From Desulfoluna limicola (GTDB taxonomy: Bacteria > Desulfobacterota > Desulfobacteria > Desulfobacterales > Desulfolunaceae), in contig NZ_AP024488.1 of NCBI RefSeq assembly GCF_021654575.1, positions 6,103,501 to 6,167,500 of the forward strand: a DNA stretch of 64,000 nucleotides, read 5' to 3'. Under the pieces are notes generated by a model. That model saw only the letters and a list, made by a program, of their open reading frames with translations. It was not told the DNA's origin and did not search any database. This document shows positions 29,008 to 39,146 of the stretch, one piece after another; positions within the stretch are counted from its first letter, which is position 1, and each line of letters begins with the position of its first letter. A program made the translations under genes and the position numbers.

Positions 29008-30285
29008 CTAGTGGGTCACAAGGGCTGCGCGTGCCTCTCCGGCCACGTACAGAGACCCGGCCACAAGGACCAGTTCGCCTGCCCGCGCTGTGGAGCGGGC
29101 TGAGGTGATGGCTTCGTCAATGTCTCGGATCACCATGACGTTCTTGACGTACTTGGCGGCATCGGCCCGCATGGATTCGGGGTCGATGCTGCGTTCTGTC
29201 TGGGCTTGCACGAGGATGACACGTCTGCAGAAGGGCAGGAGATTTGCGAACATCTTCTGGTAGGACTTGTCATCAAGAATGCCGGTCACCAGGGTGATTT
29301 CCCGGCCTTTCTGCTCCTCCTCGAGGTAGCTGACAAGGGCCTTGATGGCCGCAGGATTGTGGGCGCCGTCAATAATGGTTTCCGGTGTGCTGGAGACCCT
29401 TTCAAGGCGCCCGGGCCAGAAGGTGCTGGCGAGGCCTTCCCGAATGGTTTCATCGGCGATGTTGAATCGGTTGTCGCGCCTGAGGACGGCACAGGCGGCC
29501 ACGGCAAGGGCGGCATTTTCCACCTGGTGCTTTCCGAGAAGGGACGTCGAGAGGTCGCTGATGGCGATGCCATTGCAGCGGCAGCTGAATCCGTTTGCGG
29601 AGCGCCTGATATGAATGTCGCGGCCTAACCTGATGACAGGGGCATTGATTTCACGGGCCGTCTCTTCCACCACGCCGATGGCACTGGCCTGGCGGACGCC
29701 AACGATGGCAGGGACCTCTTCTTTGATGATGCCCGCCTTTTCATAGGCAATCTTGGCGATGGTATCACCCAAGTGGTCCTTGTGCTCCAGAGAGATGTTG
29801 GTGATGATGGAGAGGACGGGTGAGACAATGTTTGTGGCGTCCAGGCGTCCACCCATGCCGGTTTCGATGACGGCAACCTCCACCCCTTTTTCGGCGAAGA
29901 TGTCAAAGGCCATGGCTGTGGTCAATTCAAAGAAGGTGCCGGATCGCTCTCCGACGTTGGCAGCTTCTACCCGGTTGTAGCTGGTCACGACCTCTTCATC
30001 GGTGATCATCTCGCCATTCACCTGGATGCGTTCGTTAAAACGGACGAGGTGGGGGGAGGTGTAGAGACCGGTGCGGTAGCCGGAGAGACCGAGGATACGG
30101 GTGAGGTAGGACGCCACAGACCCCTTGCCGTTGGTTCCCGCCACATGGATGACGGTGAATTTTTTTTCCGGGTTTCCGAGGCGCTCAAGGATCCCTTCCA
30201 TGGTATCCAGGCCAAGGATGATGCCGAAACGGCCGAGTTTGTACATGGTGTCGAGGCAGCGTTCGTAGTCGGATTGCATTGTCAT
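29008..30285 (-). CDS. folC: Folylpolyglutamate synthase / dihydrofolate synthase
   Basis: FolC adds glutamate to dihydropteroate and to tetrahydrofolates. The 425-residue product has the Mur-ligase-like P-loop VIHVAGTNGKGSVASYL, the family motif GLYTSPHLVRFNERIQVNG, ETGMGGRLDATN and the C-terminal IDGAHNPAAIKAL. Start choice is weak: MTMQSDYERCL at 30285 is used because homology begins soon after, but no good Shine-Dalgarno sequence is visible and the frame is open 14 codons further. It lies downstream of rpsU on the same strand, behind the rpsU terminator. Confidence 0.92.
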   Translation of the reverse strand: MTMQSDYERCLDTMYKLGRFGIILGLDTMEGILERLGNPEKKFTVIHVAGTNGKGSVASYLTRILGLSGYRTGLYTSPHLVRFNERIQVNGEMITDEEVVTSYNRVEAANVGERSGTFFELTTAMAFDIFAEKGVEVAVIETGMGGRLDATNIVSPVLSIITNISLEHKDHLGDTIAKIAYEKAGIIKEEVPAIVGVRQASAIGVVEETAREINAPVIRLGRDIHIRRSANGFSCRCNGIAISDLSTSLLGKHQVENAALAVAACAVLRRDNRFNIADETIREGLASTFWPGRLERVSSTPETIIDGAHNPAAIKALVSYLEEEQKGREITLVTGILDDKSYQKMFANLLPFCRRVILVQAQTERSIDPESMRADAAKYVKNVMVIRDIDEAITSARSTARAGELVLVAGSLYVAGEARAALVTH

Positions 30286-30324
30286 TGTGGATGTTGCTCT
30301 GAAGATGTTTGTGGTCTGCAAATA

Positions 30325-30366
30325 CAAAAAACCCGGCTATGTGCAGGTAATGCTTAAGCCGGGCTC
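30325..30366 (-). terminator. Rho-independent terminator after rpsU (minus strand)
   Basis: On the minus strand GCCCGGCTT pairs with AGCCGGGT (A-U/G-U tolerated) around a 17-base loop, followed by TTTTTTG. It lies directly upstream of folC. Confidence 0.8.
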
Positions 30367-30406
30367 TTTGAAAACGAATCGATCGATAGCGATATTGGAT
30401 TATGCC

Positions 30407-30604
30407 TTATCGGTTACGGGCACTTGCAATCCTCTGACGTCGCTGCGCTTCGCGCATCTTGCGGCGTCGGAACTCGCTCGGCTTTTCGTAGCTCTTTTTG
30501 AGCTTCAGCCGCTTGAAAAGCCCGTCATTCTGAATTTTTTTCTTCAGAATACGCATGGCTTTTTCCAGATCGTTATCGAGAACTTTAACTTCGATTTCCT
30601 TCAA
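30407..30604 (-). CDS. rpsU: 30S ribosomal protein S21
   Basis: This 65-residue basic protein of the small subunit is needed for recognition of mRNA leaders. The sequence is a clear bS21: EIEVKVLDNDLEKAMRILKKKI near the N-terminus and the Arg/Lys-rich RRRKMREAQRRQRIASARNR tail. The start codon is TTG at 30604, after AAAGGGGCG; no ATG is available nearby. It has its own terminator. Confidence 0.95.
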   Translation of the reverse strand: MKEIEVKVLDNDLEKAMRILKKKIQNDGLFKRLKLKKSYEKPSEFRRRKMREAQRRQRIASARNR

Positions 30605-30704
30605 ATATATCGCCCCTTTCTCAACATCAGAGGCCGTTGATCTTTATTGCGTCGGCATGATGGTTAGTCTGTATACTATTAAAAAGTAAACTTCAGAAAC
30701 ATAA

Positions 30705-30750
30705 AACAAAAAAGAGGTGATAGCAAGAAAAAAATCCTGCTATCACCTCC
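30705..30750 (-). terminator. Rho-independent terminator after adk (minus strand)
   Basis: GAGGTGATAGCA and TGCTATCACCTC form a perfect 12-bp stem. On the minus strand it is followed by TTTTTTGTTTT, so it ends the adk transcript. Confidence 0.93.
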
Positions 30751-30801
30751 TGAATTTCATGCTCGCATAGAGATTGGGGTGGCACAGAGGGCCATCTCTC
30801 C

Positions 30802-31476
30802 CTACAGCTTGGAGACGAGCTCGTCGGTGACGGACTTCATGTCTTTTTCACCGGCAAGGGTGATGTACTTGGTCAGCTCGCTTTTGTCGGCAACATCCTT
30901 GAAATAGTATGCTGCGGCAAGGGTGCCGTCCACTTCGTTGTAGTAGATGGCGTGGCGCTTGTCGATGGCTGAATCGTCCTGATCGTCGGCGCGGGAAGAG
31001 AGGGCGCCTCCACATACACGGCACTTGTCGCCGTTGGGCTTGATGGCTTCGATGCCGATGTTGTTGGGGTGGTTGGGGTCGTTCTCGCAGAGTCGACGTC
31101 CGGTGATGCGGAGTTTGGCGATTTCACGGTCAAGGACGATCTCTACCACGTAGTTGAGTTCCATGCCGGCGGCTTTGAGGGACTCGTCGAGTTTTTCGGC
31201 CTGGACCTTGTTTCTGGGGAAGCCGTCGAGGAGCCATCCATTGGCGCAGTCGTCCTGCTTGAGGCGGTCGAGGATCATGGGGATGGTGATGTCATCGGGG
31301 ACAAGGTCACCGGCGTCGATGTAGCTCTTGGCTTTTTTGCCGAGCTCAGTGCCCCCCTTGATGTTCTCGCGGAAGATCGCCCCGGATTCGATGTGGGCTG
31401 CGTTGTACTTGTCTTTGAGGATGGAGCCCTGGGTGCCTTTGCCGCTTCCGTTGGGGCCGAAAAATAAGATGTTCAT
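30802..31476 (-). CDS. adk: Adenylate kinase
   Basis: This 224-residue enzyme interconverts AMP + ATP and 2 ADP. The P-loop is FGPNGSGKGT (residues 6-15), with Asn where most have Pro-Gly. The NMP-binding segment (HIESGAIFRENI) and LLDGFPRN are intact. The LID region is long and has CRVCGG plus one further Cys, a partial zinc-LID pattern. The protein therefore belongs to the divergent adenylate kinases I associate with sulfate reducers. The ATG is preceded by an AAGAGAAAGGAT-like site. It is monocistronic with a strong terminator. Confidence 0.9.
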   Translation of the reverse strand: MNILFFGPNGSGKGTQGSILKDKYNAAHIESGAIFRENIKGGTELGKKAKSYIDAGDLVPDDITIPMILDRLKQDDCANGWLLDGFPRNKVQAEKLDESLKAAGMELNYVVEIVLDREIAKLRITGRRLCENDPNHPNNIGIEAIKPNGDKCRVCGGALSSRADDQDDSAIDKRHAIYYNEVDGTLAAAYYFKDVADKSELTKYITLAGEKDMKSVTDELVSKL

Positions 31477-31876
31477 GCGAAAATCCTTTCTCTTGGTTTG
31501 GTAAACTATCGCTTCTACATATTAGATGTGGACGGAGTCTTTTGGCCTCAGCTCCGTTGCCTTGAATCCTGTAAGGGGCATAGAAAAGATGAGCCCACCT
31601 CTACTATCGGGTCTGATTTATAGTGAAAACACGGCAAATCTGCAACGTATTCTGTGCGTGCTTCGCTTTTTTGGGACTCATCCTTCTATATTTTTTTACA
31701 TAATCATCAAAAAAGTTTAAGTAATAAAATGTTGTTGGCTTGTCAAGGGCCGGGGATACATTGTATGGGGAAAGGGTTCTGGGAGTCGGGCGAAGGCTGT
31801 GTTGAAAGACGGGGATGCGGTTTGCCCAAACAGCGCTATGGCGTGAGTCAAGGATGAATTATGTAAGGTGAGCTGA
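31477..31876. other. 400-base divergent intergenic region between adk and coaE
   Basis: AT-rich, with no coding signal in either direction. The only suggestive element is TTGTCA (31740-31745) with TATGGG 18 bases downstream, a weak candidate promoter for coaE. Confidence 0.4.
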
Positions 31877-32488
31877 ATGGTGAAGGTTGGGTTGACCGGC
31901 GGTGCTGCCTCCGGAAAGACGACGGTTTGTGAGTTATTCAGGGAGAAGGGGGTGGCGGTCTCCATTGCCGATGACCTGGCAAGGGATGCTGTAAAGGCGG
32001 GGAGCCCGGGTTTTGATGCTGTGGTTGCCTGGTTTGGGCAAGGGGTGGTGTCAGAGAGGGGAGAGTTGGATCGCCCGGCCCTGAGGCGGATGTTGATCTC
32101 CGACACAGAGTCCCGGCGGGTTCTGGAATCTATTGTTCAGCCCGAGGTGATTCGCCTGATGGGGGCGTTTCTTGAACGGGAGGAGGGCAGGGGAGCGGCG
32201 ATGGCTGTCTGTGAGGTGCCGCTGCTTTTTGAGCTGGATCTCGCAGGGATGTTTGATGTGACCCTTCATGTGGGGGTAGGGCACGTCTGTCAGTGCGCCC
32301 GGTTAATGGCTCGTGACGGCGTGACGCAAACAGAGGCCGAACGGCTCCTGGCGCTTCAGCTCTCAGATGAAGAGAAAAGGGGGCGTGCGGATCTGGTTCT
32401 GGATAACACCCGGGGGCTCTCAGAATTACGGGAGGGGTTTTATAAGGTGTTTGAAAAAATTATAAAAAAAAGCCGTGGCTCTTTATAA
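31877..32488 (+). CDS. coaE: Dephospho-CoA kinase
   Basis: CoaE performs the last step of coenzyme A synthesis, phosphorylating the 3'-hydroxyl of dephospho-CoA. The 203-residue product begins MVKVGLTGGAASGKTTVCELF (P-loop), followed by IADDLARDAV, the family motif EVPLLFELDLAGMFD and the LID arginine region MARDGVTQTEAERLLALQ. AAGGTGAG precedes the ATG. Length is typical. It is upstream of rho but separated by about 300 bases with a promoter. Confidence 0.95.
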   Translation: MVKVGLTGGAASGKTTVCELFREKGVAVSIADDLARDAVKAGSPGFDAVVAWFGQGVVSERGELDRPALRRMLISDTESRRVLESIVQPEVIRLMGAFLEREEGRGAAMAVCEVPLLFELDLAGMFDVTLHVGVGHVCQCARLMARDGVTQTEAERLLALQLSDEEKRGRADLVLDNTRGLSELREGFYKVFEKIIKKSRGSL

Positions 32489-32492
32489 GTCC

Positions 32493-32522
32493 TTGACATG
32501 CCGCTCGGCGGTATTGTATCTA
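32493..32522 (+). promoter_or_regulatory. Probable promoter of rho
   Basis: TTGACA (32493-32498), an 18-base spacer containing the small dyad CCGCTCGGCGG, and TATCTA (32517-32522). It would leave a leader of about 270 bases before rho, fitting the common autoregulated rho leader; no other feature is visible in 32523-32792. Confidence 0.5.
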
Positions 32523-32792
32523 ACGATTTGAACCGCTCTTTTTGTCATTACCGACGTCATGATCCTATGGGACCTGCAGAAAAGACACTCACCTTACAGA
32601 AATCATGGTAAAAAATCTGTACACATCCAATATCCGCAGTTGATCTGTGTTTCGCGATGTGCCTGCCGGAGGGCCTCTCTTTTGTTATTACGTTACGGGT
32701 AGCGAGGGCGTTCAATCTTGCCGAAATCAAACGGATTGGGACGACGTGGTTGGTTGTTCTGAATGAGCATATAAAACGTGGGGAAACTGTTG

Positions 32793-34040
32793 ATGAATAT
32801 TGTTGAATTGAAAGCGATGCGGATTGAAGAGCTGGCCAAGATGGCGCGGAGCCTCAAGATCGAGGGTGCCGCCGGTCTTCCCAAGCAGGAGCTGATTTTT
32901 ATGTTGCTTCAGGCTCAGATTGAGCGTGAAGGGCAGATTTTCGGAGAAGGAACCCTTGAGGTGCTTCCCGACGGTTTTGGCTTTTTGCGGTCTCCGGACT
33001 GCAACTACCTGCCCGGCCCTGATGATATCTATGTCTCTCCTTCCCAGATTCGCAGGTTCAACCTCAAGACAGGCGACACTGTCTCCGGTCAGATTCGACA
33101 GCCCAAGGAGTCGGAGCGCTACTTTGCCCTTCTTAAGGTTCAGGCGGTCAACTATGAAGACCCGGACGTTGCTCGGGAGAAAATTTTTTTCGACAACCTG
33201 ACGCCTCTGTATCCTGAGCAGAAGGTGCAGCTGGAGAACGACAAGGACAACTACTCCACGCGCATTATTGAATTGATGGCTCCCATTGGTTTTGGTCAGA
33301 GGGGGCTTATCGTCTCCCCTCCCCGCTCCGGTAAGACCATGATTCTCCAGACCATTGCCAACAGTATGATCAAGAGCCATCCCAACATTGTTCCTTTTAT
33401 CCTGCTTATTGACGAGCGTCCCGAAGAAGTGACCGATATGGCTCGCTCAGTAAAGGCAGAGGTGATCAGCTCGACCTTTGATGAGCCTGCTGAGCGACAC
33501 GTGCAGGTGGCGGAGATGGTGATTGAGAAGGCCAAGCGCCTTGTCGAGCACAAGAAGGACGTCGTCATCCTTTTGGATAGTATCACCCGTCTGGCCCGTG
33601 CCTACAACTCGGTGATGCCTCCTTCCGGCAAGATTCTTTCCGGTGGTGTGGACTCCAACGCTCTTCATCGTCCCAAGCGCTTTTTTGGTGCGGCTCGTAA
33701 TGTGGAAGAGGGCGGAAGCCTGACCATTATCGCCACGGCCCTGATCGACACGGGCAGTCGGATGGACGAGGTTATTTTCGAAGAATTCAAGGGAACCGGT
33801 AACATGGAGCTGGTTCTCGATCGCAAGCTTGCAGATCGCCGCATGTTCCCCGCTATTGATATCAAGAAGTCCGGTACCCGTAAGGAAGAGCTCCTTGTGG
33901 AGAAGGCACACCTCGACCGTATCTGGATTCTGCGAAAGCTTTTGGCCTCCCTGAATACCGTGGACAGCATGGGCTTTTTGCTTGACAAGATCAGCGGGAC
34001 TAAGGATAATGTGGAGTTTCTTGATTCTATGAATTCATAA
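32793..34040 (+). CDS. rho: Transcription termination factor Rho
   Basis: Rho is a hexameric RNA-dependent ATPase that releases RNA polymerase. The 415-residue protein has the N-terminal helix-bundle ([24 protein letters not shown]), the cold-shock-like RNA site ([30 protein letters not shown]), the Walker A motif [11 protein letters not shown], Walker [17 protein letters not shown] and the Q/R-loop region [15 protein letters not shown]. The ATG at 32793 follows GGGGAAA; a GTG 5 codons upstream is less likely. rpmE follows, a common pairing. Confidence 0.97.
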   Translation: MNIVELKAMRIEELAKMARSLKIEGAAGLPKQELIFMLLQAQIEREGQIFGEGTLEVLPDGFGFLRSPDCNYLPGPDDIYVSPSQIRRFNLKTGDTVSGQIRQPKESERYFALLKVQAVNYEDPDVAREKIFFDNLTPLYPEQKVQLENDKDNYSTRIIELMAPIGFGQRGLIVSPPRSGKTMILQTIANSMIKSHPNIVPFILLIDERPEEVTDMARSVKAEVISSTFDEPAERHVQVAEMVIEKAKRLVEHKKDVVILLDSITRLARAYNSVMPPSGKILSGGVDSNALHRPKRFFGAARNVEEGGSLTIIATALIDTGSRMDEVIFEEFKGTGNMELVLDRKLADRRMFPAIDIKKSGTRKEELLVEKAHLDRIWILRKLLASLNTVDSMGFLLDKISGTKDNVEFLDSMNS

Positions 34041-34136
34041 TGCCGCGTGGCCGCCTATGACGGCGGTGTCAGGCGATCGCTGATGGTCCCCTGGCGGTGT
34101 TTTTCATATATTTACATTCTAAGGAGTTGGTTACAC

Positions 34137-34358
34137 ATGAAAAAGGGCATTCACCCCGAATACAAAATGGCCACCGCGACCTGTGCTTGCGGTAACGTCA
34201 TGAACGTTGGTTCTACCCGTGAAGAGATCAAGATTGAAATTTGCTCAAGCTGCCACCCGTTCTTTACCGGTAAGCAGAAGCTTGTGGATACTGCCGGTCG
34301 TATCGATCGCTTCCGTAGAAAATTTGCAAACTTCGATGCCAGCAAGGTTGGCAAGTAG
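34137..34358 (+). CDS. rpmE: 50S ribosomal protein L31, zinc-binding form
   Basis: This 73-residue bL31 starts [20 protein letters not shown]. The cysteines CAC and CSSC place it in the zinc-containing (C+) class, which acts as a zinc reserve in bacteria that also have a C- paralogue. AAGGAG lies 10 bases before the ATG at 34137; the longer open frame upstream is not coding. A terminator follows. Confidence 0.96.
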   Translation: MKKGIHPEYKMATATCACGNVMNVGSTREEIKIEICSSCHPFFTGKQKLVDTAGRIDRFRRKFANFDASKVGK

Positions 34359-34397
34359 TAAGCACGATGTGTACAAGACCGTAAGGCTTGAGAGAAG

Positions 34398-34432
34398 AAG
34401 GGGAATCGGTGTTTTATCGATTTCCCTTTTTG
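34398..34432 (+). terminator. Rho-independent terminator after rpmE
   Basis: AAGGGGAATCG pairs with CGATTTCCCTT (one G-U) around a 9-base loop, then TTTT. Confidence 0.85.
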
Positions 34433-34528
34433 TCGTCCGGACGATGTGTCTGGGCGGGTGAGGGTGAGGACACTTCCCTTTGTGCGGCAGGCTCGCATTT
34501 AGAAGGGGTTATGGGGCAGGCAAAAGCA

Positions 34529-35599
34529 ATGTTTAATAAACTCAAGGGTGTTGAAGATCGGTTTATCAAGCTGGAGCAGCTTCTCAGCGATCCCGCTGTG
34601 GTCAGTGATCGGGTTTTGTATCAGAAATACATCAAAGAGCACGGGGAAATCTCCAAGCTGATGGAGGCGTATCGGCGTTACAAGAAGATTGTGGCTGACC
34701 TTGAAGAAGCTCGGGACCTTCTGACGGATGACGACCCCGATATGAAAGAGATGGCCCAGGAAGAGATTGGGCCCCTTGAGGAGCAGAAGGCGGCTCTGGA
34801 AGAAGAGCTGAAGATTCTCTTGATCCCCAAGGATCCGTTGGACGAAAAGAGTGTCATTGTCGAACTCCGTGCCGGTACCGGTGGAGACGAGTCGGCGCTT
34901 TTCGCCGGAGATCTTTTTAAGATGTATACCCGGTATGCCGAAAGTCTCGGATGGGCTGTGGAAGTTATGGATTCCCACGCTTCTGACGTAGGTGGTTTTA
35001 AAGAGGTTGTCTTTCAGGTGAGCGGGAAAGGGGCTTACAGCTCCTTTAAATATGAGAGCGGGGTCCACAGGGTGCAGCGTGTTCCGGCCACAGAAACCCA
35101 GGGGCGTATCCATACCTCGGCCGTTACCGTTGCTGTTCTTCCTGAGGCAGAGGATGTGGAGCTTAAGATCGAGCCCAATGAGCTGCGTATCGATATCTTT
35201 CGATCGTCCGGGCCTGGTGGCCAGAGTGTCAATACCACCGACTCCGCTGTGCGCATCACGCATATTCCCTCGGGGATTACGGCCACCTGTCAGGATGAAA
35301 AGTCCCAGCACAAGAACAGGGAGAAGGCCATGAAGGTCCTTCGTTCGCGTGTTCTTGACAAGATGATTCAAGAGACAGAGGCCAAGCGGTCTGCCGAGCG
35401 TAAGGGGCAGATTGGCAGTGGGGATCGCAGTGAGCGTATCCGAACCTACAACTTTCCCCAGGGGCGCATGACCGACCACCGCATCGGGCTGACCCTCTAT
35501 CGCCTGGAGGCTATCATGGAAGGGTCGATTGAAGAGATCATCTCTTCTTTGAGGACCCATGCCCAGGCTCAGGCCCTGAAAAATGAACAATCCCTCTGA
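34529..35599 (+). CDS. prfA: Peptide chain release factor 1
   Basis: RF1 recognises UAA and UAG stop codons. The 356-residue product has the anticodon-like PAT motif in [18 protein letters not shown] and the GGQ loop in [20 protein letters not shown]. The ATG at 34529 ([12 protein letters not shown]) is chosen by homology and total length; an ATG 6 codons upstream has AAGGGG too close. The C-terminus overlaps the start of prmC, whose product methylates this GGQ glutamine, so the two form an operon. RF1 does not read UGA, which matters in an organism using UGA for selenocysteine. Confidence 0.96.
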   Translation: MFNKLKGVEDRFIKLEQLLSDPAVVSDRVLYQKYIKEHGEISKLMEAYRRYKKIVADLEEARDLLTDDDPDMKEMAQEEIGPLEEQKAALEEELKILLIPKDPLDEKSVIVELRAGTGGDESALFAGDLFKMYTRYAESLGWAVEVMDSHASDVGGFKEVVFQVSGKGAYSSFKYESGVHRVQRVPATETQGRIHTSAVTVAVLPEAEDVELKIEPNELRIDIFRSSGPGGQSVNTTDSAVRITHIPSGITATCQDEKSQHKNREKAMKVLRSRVLDKMIQETEAKRSAERKGQIGSGDRSERIRTYNFPQGRMTDHRIGLTLYRLEAIMEGSIEEIISSLRTHAQAQALKNEQSL

Positions 35600-36482
35600 T
35601 TCACTGTTTGCGTCCTCCGTCACCGTCGGCGAGATGTTGACGGAGGCGGCCTGCCTTTTCGAGAGGGCCGGGGTGGATGCACCGGTCCTTGCCGCTGATC
35701 TGTTGATGATGCATCTCCTTGATGTTCGTCGTGCGGGACTCCTTCTGAGAAAAAACGACACCGCCACAGCTGTTTTGAAAAAAGGGTATGAATCCCTCGT
35801 GGTGCGTCGTATCGGCCGCGAGCCCATTGCCTATATTATCGGCAGTACCGGATTCTGGGACCTGGATCTCGGGGTGTCGCCCCATGTGCTTGTGCCGCGG
35901 CCCGATACCGAAACCCTGGTGGAGGCGGCCCTTGAAATCCTGATGAAAAAGGAGCTGGGGTCACTGCGCGTGGTGGATCTCGGGACCGGTTCCGGCGCCA
36001 TTGCCCTTTCCCTTGCCAAGGCCTGCCCTCAGCATGTTGTCTATGCTACGGACAGGTCTGCGGATGCTCTTGTGGTGGCCCGTGAAAATGCCCGTCGAAA
36101 CAATCTTCTCGGACAGGTCACCTTTGTGCAGGGTGTCTGGTTTTCTCCGTTTGATGGGGTGGCGCCCATGTTCGACGTGGTGATATCCAACCCGCCATAT
36201 ATTCCCACAGCCGATATAGAAGCGTTGGATCCTGAGGTGGCTGTCTTTGAGCCACGGCTTGCCCTGGACGGCGATGCCGACGGTCTTCGAGATCTCTCTA
36301 TGATCATCTCCGGGTGTCGAGTCCATTTGAAACCCGGTGGGTGGCTGCTTCTTGAGATGGGTTGGGATCAGCGGGAGGCGGTTCGGGGCCTGTTGAACGC
36401 AGAAGGCATTTTTGAGTCCATTCAGTTTTTTGATGATTACGCCGGAAACAACAGGGCTGTGCGTGCTCGGCGTCGCATCTGA
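35583..36482 (+). CDS. prmC: Release factor glutamine N5-methyltransferase
   Basis: PrmC (HemK) methylates the glutamine of the GGQ motif in release factors. The 299-residue protein has an N-terminal helical substrate domain, then the SAM-binding [16 protein letters not shown] and the catalytic NPPY in [20 protein letters not shown]. Its ATG at 35583 overlaps the last 17 bases of prfA in another frame, so translation is coupled. A terminator stands about 150 bases downstream. Confidence 0.95.
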   Translation: MNNPSDSLFASSVTVGEMLTEAACLFERAGVDAPVLAADLLMMHLLDVRRAGLLLRKNDTATAVLKKGYESLVVRRIGREPIAYIIGSTGFWDLDLGVSPHVLVPRPDTETLVEAALEILMKKELGSLRVVDLGTGSGAIALSLAKACPQHVVYATDRSADALVVARENARRNNLLGQVTFVQGVWFSPFDGVAPMFDVVISNPPYIPTADIEALDPEVAVFEPRLALDGDADGLRDLSMIISGCRVHLKPGGWLLLEMGWDQREAVRGLLNAEGIFESIQFFDDYAGNNRAVRARRRI

Positions 36483-36601
36483 TCCTGGGTGTGTTTTTTG
36501 GGCGTCAGCCGCTTTAAATGGCCTTGCGGGTTTGTGCAGAAACTGCTACATATGATCGGATTTGTCGATCAGTGCGTATATTTGCGTCTTCTGGTCGTCA
36601 C

Positions 36602-36654
36602 GCTCCCACTTCGGGAGCAATTTTCAAGCGGCTTGTGAAGCCGCTTTTGTTGAA
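36602..36654 (+). terminator. Tandem hairpins ending the rpmE/prfA region before rpsB
   Basis: GCTCCCACTTCGGGAGC (36602-36618), then AAGCGGCTT-GTG-AAGCCGCTT followed by TTGTTG (36629-36654). The second is a usable Rho-independent terminator, some 120 bases past prmC. Confidence 0.7.
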
Positions 36655-36716
36655 TTTGCCCGATTGACGGGCAGATGCCACCTTAATGACACACGCCCTT
36701 TGACCCGCATCAGGTT

Positions 36717-36739
36717 CTTTCCTTGAAAACTAAGGAAAG
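36717..36739 (+). promoter_or_regulatory. Hairpin in the rpsB leader
   Basis: CTTTCCTT-GAAAACT-AAGGAAAG is a perfect 8-bp stem 48 bases before the rpsB ATG. Leaders of rpsB-tsf operons are often autoregulated by S2 in other bacteria; whether this stem takes part is an inference. Confidence 0.4.
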
Positions 36740-36787
36740 TCGATATCGGGGATGACGGGGGCGGTGGAAAAACCAAAGGAGTAGGAT

Positions 36788-37648
36788 ATGTCTTACGTTA
36801 GCATGAAAGAGCTTCTCGAAGCTGGATGCCACTTCGGTCACCAGACCAAGCGCTGGAACCCGAAAATGAAGCCGTACATCTTCGGCGCTCGTAACGGTAT
36901 CTACATCATCAACCTGCAGAAGTCTGTCGGCATGTTCAAAAATGCATATGACTTCATCGTCGATGTTGCTGCAAGCGGCAAGTCCGTTCTGTTTGTCGGC
37001 ACCAAGAAGCAGGCACGGGAAGCCATCTACGAAGAAGCCAACCGCGCTGAGATGTTCTATGTACAGAATCGCTGGCTCGGCGGCATGCTCACCAACCTTC
37101 AGACCGTAAAGACCAGCATTGAGCGTCTCAGTCACCTCAATGAAATTCAGAACGACGGTACCATCGAAAGCTACACCAAAAAAGAGCGCCTTAAGCTTGG
37201 TAAAGATCGTGACAAGCTCGAAGCCGTTATTGGTGGTATCAGCCAGATGAAGGGTCTGCCCGGCGCCATTTTTATTGTGGATCCCAAGAAAGAGAGCATT
37301 GCTGTTAAAGAAGCCAAGCGTCTCAATATTCCCATTGTCGGTCTCGTGGACACCAACTGTGACCCCGATGACATCGATTACGTAATTCCCGGCAACGATG
37401 ACGCCATCCGTTCCATTCGTCTCATCTCTTCCCGCATTGCCGATGCCTGCATCGAAGGCCGCAAGCGTTACAGCGAAAAGCGGGCTGCTGCAAGCGACAA
37501 GGGCAACGACGAAATGGAAGACCAGGCCGCAGCTGTAGCTGAGTCCGCAGCAGCTGATACCGAAGGTCCCGTGGTGGAAGTGATCCGTAAGAAAACCGAG
37601 AACGATGCCCCGGCAGCTGACGCCGCGGCCGAGAATGCAGGAGAGTAA
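36788..37648 (+). CDS. rpsB: 30S ribosomal protein S2
   Basis: uS2 of 286 residues, starting [33 protein letters not shown]. The family blocks [27 protein letters not shown] and [28 protein letters not shown] are all present. The last 50 residues are an acidic, alanine-rich tail, longer than in E. coli, as in other Desulfobacterota. CCAAAGGAG precedes the ATG. It leads the rpsB-tsf-pyrH operon. Confidence 0.97.
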   Translation: MSYVSMKELLEAGCHFGHQTKRWNPKMKPYIFGARNGIYIINLQKSVGMFKNAYDFIVDVAASGKSVLFVGTKKQAREAIYEEANRAEMFYVQNRWLGGMLTNLQTVKTSIERLSHLNEIQNDGTIESYTKKERLKLGKDRDKLEAVIGGISQMKGLPGAIFIVDPKKESIAVKEAKRLNIPIVGLVDTNCDPDDIDYVIPGNDDAIRSIRLISSRIADACIEGRKRYSEKRAAASDKGNDEMEDQAAAVAESAAADTEGPVVEVIRKKTENDAPAADAAAENAGE

Positions 37649-37650
37649 TC

Positions 37651-38247
37651 ATGGCAGAAATCAGCGCAGCAATGGTAAAAGAACTTCGTGAAAAAACCGG
37701 CTCCGGAATCATGGACTGCAAAAAAGCCCTGAAGGAGAGTGACGGCGATGTGGCACAGGCCCTTGACTTCCTGAGGAAGAAAGGCCTCGCTGCGGCAGCC
37801 AAGCGCTCCGCACGCGCCACTTCCGAAGGCACCGTCATGAGCTACATTCACATGGGCGGCAAAATCGGCGTTATGCTTGAGGTCAACTGCGAGACTGACT
37901 TTGTTGCCAAAAACGACGATTTCCAGGCGTTTGCCCGGGATGTTGCCATGCACATTGCAGCCGTCAACCCTGCCGGCCTTGCCCCTGAAGACATTCCCGA
38001 AGAAGTTGTTGCCAAGGAGCGGGAAATTTACCGTGAGCGCGCTCTCGAGCAGGGCAAGCCTGAGAACATCGTGGACAAGATCGTTGAAGGTCAGGTTCAG
38101 AAGTTCTACAAGGATTCCTGCCTCATGAGCCAGGCTTATGTAAAGAATCCCCAGATTACCATTGAAGACTATACAAAAGAGGTTATCGGCAAAATGGGCG
38201 AGAACATTCGTGTCCGCCGTTTCGTCCGTTACCAGTTAGGAGAGTAG
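37651..38247 (+). CDS. tsf: Elongation factor Ts (short form)
   Basis: EF-Ts is the GDP-GTP exchange factor for EF-Tu. The 198-residue protein keeps the N-terminal UBA-like domain (AAMVKELREKTGSGIMDCKKALKE), the EF-Tu contact ETDFVAKND and the C-terminal VKNPQITIEDY...IRVRRFVRYQLGE. It has one core subdomain, so it is the short type seen in many bacteria rather than the 283-residue E. coli type. It starts 2 bases after rpsB. Confidence 0.96.
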   Translation: MAEISAAMVKELREKTGSGIMDCKKALKESDGDVAQALDFLRKKGLAAAAKRSARATSEGTVMSYIHMGGKIGVMLEVNCETDFVAKNDDFQAFARDVAMHIAAVNPAGLAPEDIPEEVVAKEREIYRERALEQGKPENIVDKIVEGQVQKFYKDSCLMSQAYVKNPQITIEDYTKEVIGKMGENIRVRRFVRYQLGE

Positions 38248-38973
38248 ATGACATCGGCGAAGCCTGCCTTCAAACGTGTTCTTCTTAAATTAAGTGGTGA
38301 AGCTCTGATGGGTGATCAGAACTTCGGTATCAGCCCCGACATGATGAAATACGTCGCCGAAGAGGTGAAGTCGATTCATGAGCTTGGGGTTGAAGTGGCC
38401 ATTGTTGTGGGCGGTGGCAATATCTTTCGAGGTATTGCCGCAAGCTCTTACGGAATGGACAGGGCTCCGGCCGATCACATGGGGATGCTGGCTACCGTCA
38501 TCAACAGCATCGCCCTTTCCGGTGCCCTTGAAAAGATCGGGATTCCCACGAGGGTCCAGTCAGCCATCAGCATGCATGAGGTGGCTGAACCCTTCATTCT
38601 CCGTCGGGCGGTTCGCCACCTGGAGAAGGGACGTGCCGTGATTTTCGCCGCAGGGACTGGCAGTCCCTACTTCACCACCGACACGGCGGCGGTGCTTCGT
38701 GCTCAGGAGATCCACGCGGAACTCCTGATGAAGGCCACCAAGGTGGACGGCATCTACGACAAGGATCCTGAAAAGGAGAAGGACGCCACGTTCTTCCCCC
38801 GGATCAAGTACATGGAGGTCCTTGAGAAGCAGCTGAATGTCATGGACATGACGGCGATTTCTCTTGCCATGGACAACAACCTGCCTTTGTCGGTCTTTAA
38901 CCTTTCCGGCAAAGGAAATATTTTCAAAGTGGTCACAGGGGCCAAGGATATCGGGACCCTGATTGACAACTGA
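38248..38973 (+). CDS. pyrH: UMP kinase
   Basis: PyrH phosphorylates UMP to UDP and belongs to the amino-acid kinase fold, not the P-loop kinases. The 241 residues include [58 protein letters not shown] and [11 protein letters not shown]. The ATG is directly adjacent to the tsf stop (0 bases), with GGAGAG inside tsf as ribosome binding site. A terminator follows. Confidence 0.97.
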   Translation: MTSAKPAFKRVLLKLSGEALMGDQNFGISPDMMKYVAEEVKSIHELGVEVAIVVGGGNIFRGIAASSYGMDRAPADHMGMLATVINSIALSGALEKIGIPTRVQSAISMHEVAEPFILRRAVRHLEKGRAVIFAAGTGSPYFTTDTAAVLRAQEIHAELLMKATKVDGIYDKDPEKEKDATFFPRIKYMEVLEKQLNVMDMTAISLAMDNNLPLSVFNLSGKGNIFKVVTGAKDIGTLIDN

Positions 38974-38993
38974 TGATCTTACGGGTATGAATG

Positions 38994-39029
38994 AGATCAG
39001 GTCCGCGATACGCGGGCCTGATCTTTTTC
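38994..39029 (+). terminator. Rho-independent terminator after pyrH
   Basis: AGATCAGGTCCGCG and CGCGGGCCTGATCT pair with a 3-base loop, followed by TTTTTC. Confidence 0.92.
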
Positions 39030-39146
39030 TGTTTTTGGGGGATCCTGTTCGGCAGCGTTCACGCCGGTTTTCAACTCTTTTGATCCCCCTGTGCCATATC
39101 TGATTTGCAACCATCTATTCTTAACGAAGATAGGAAAGGTGACGAT

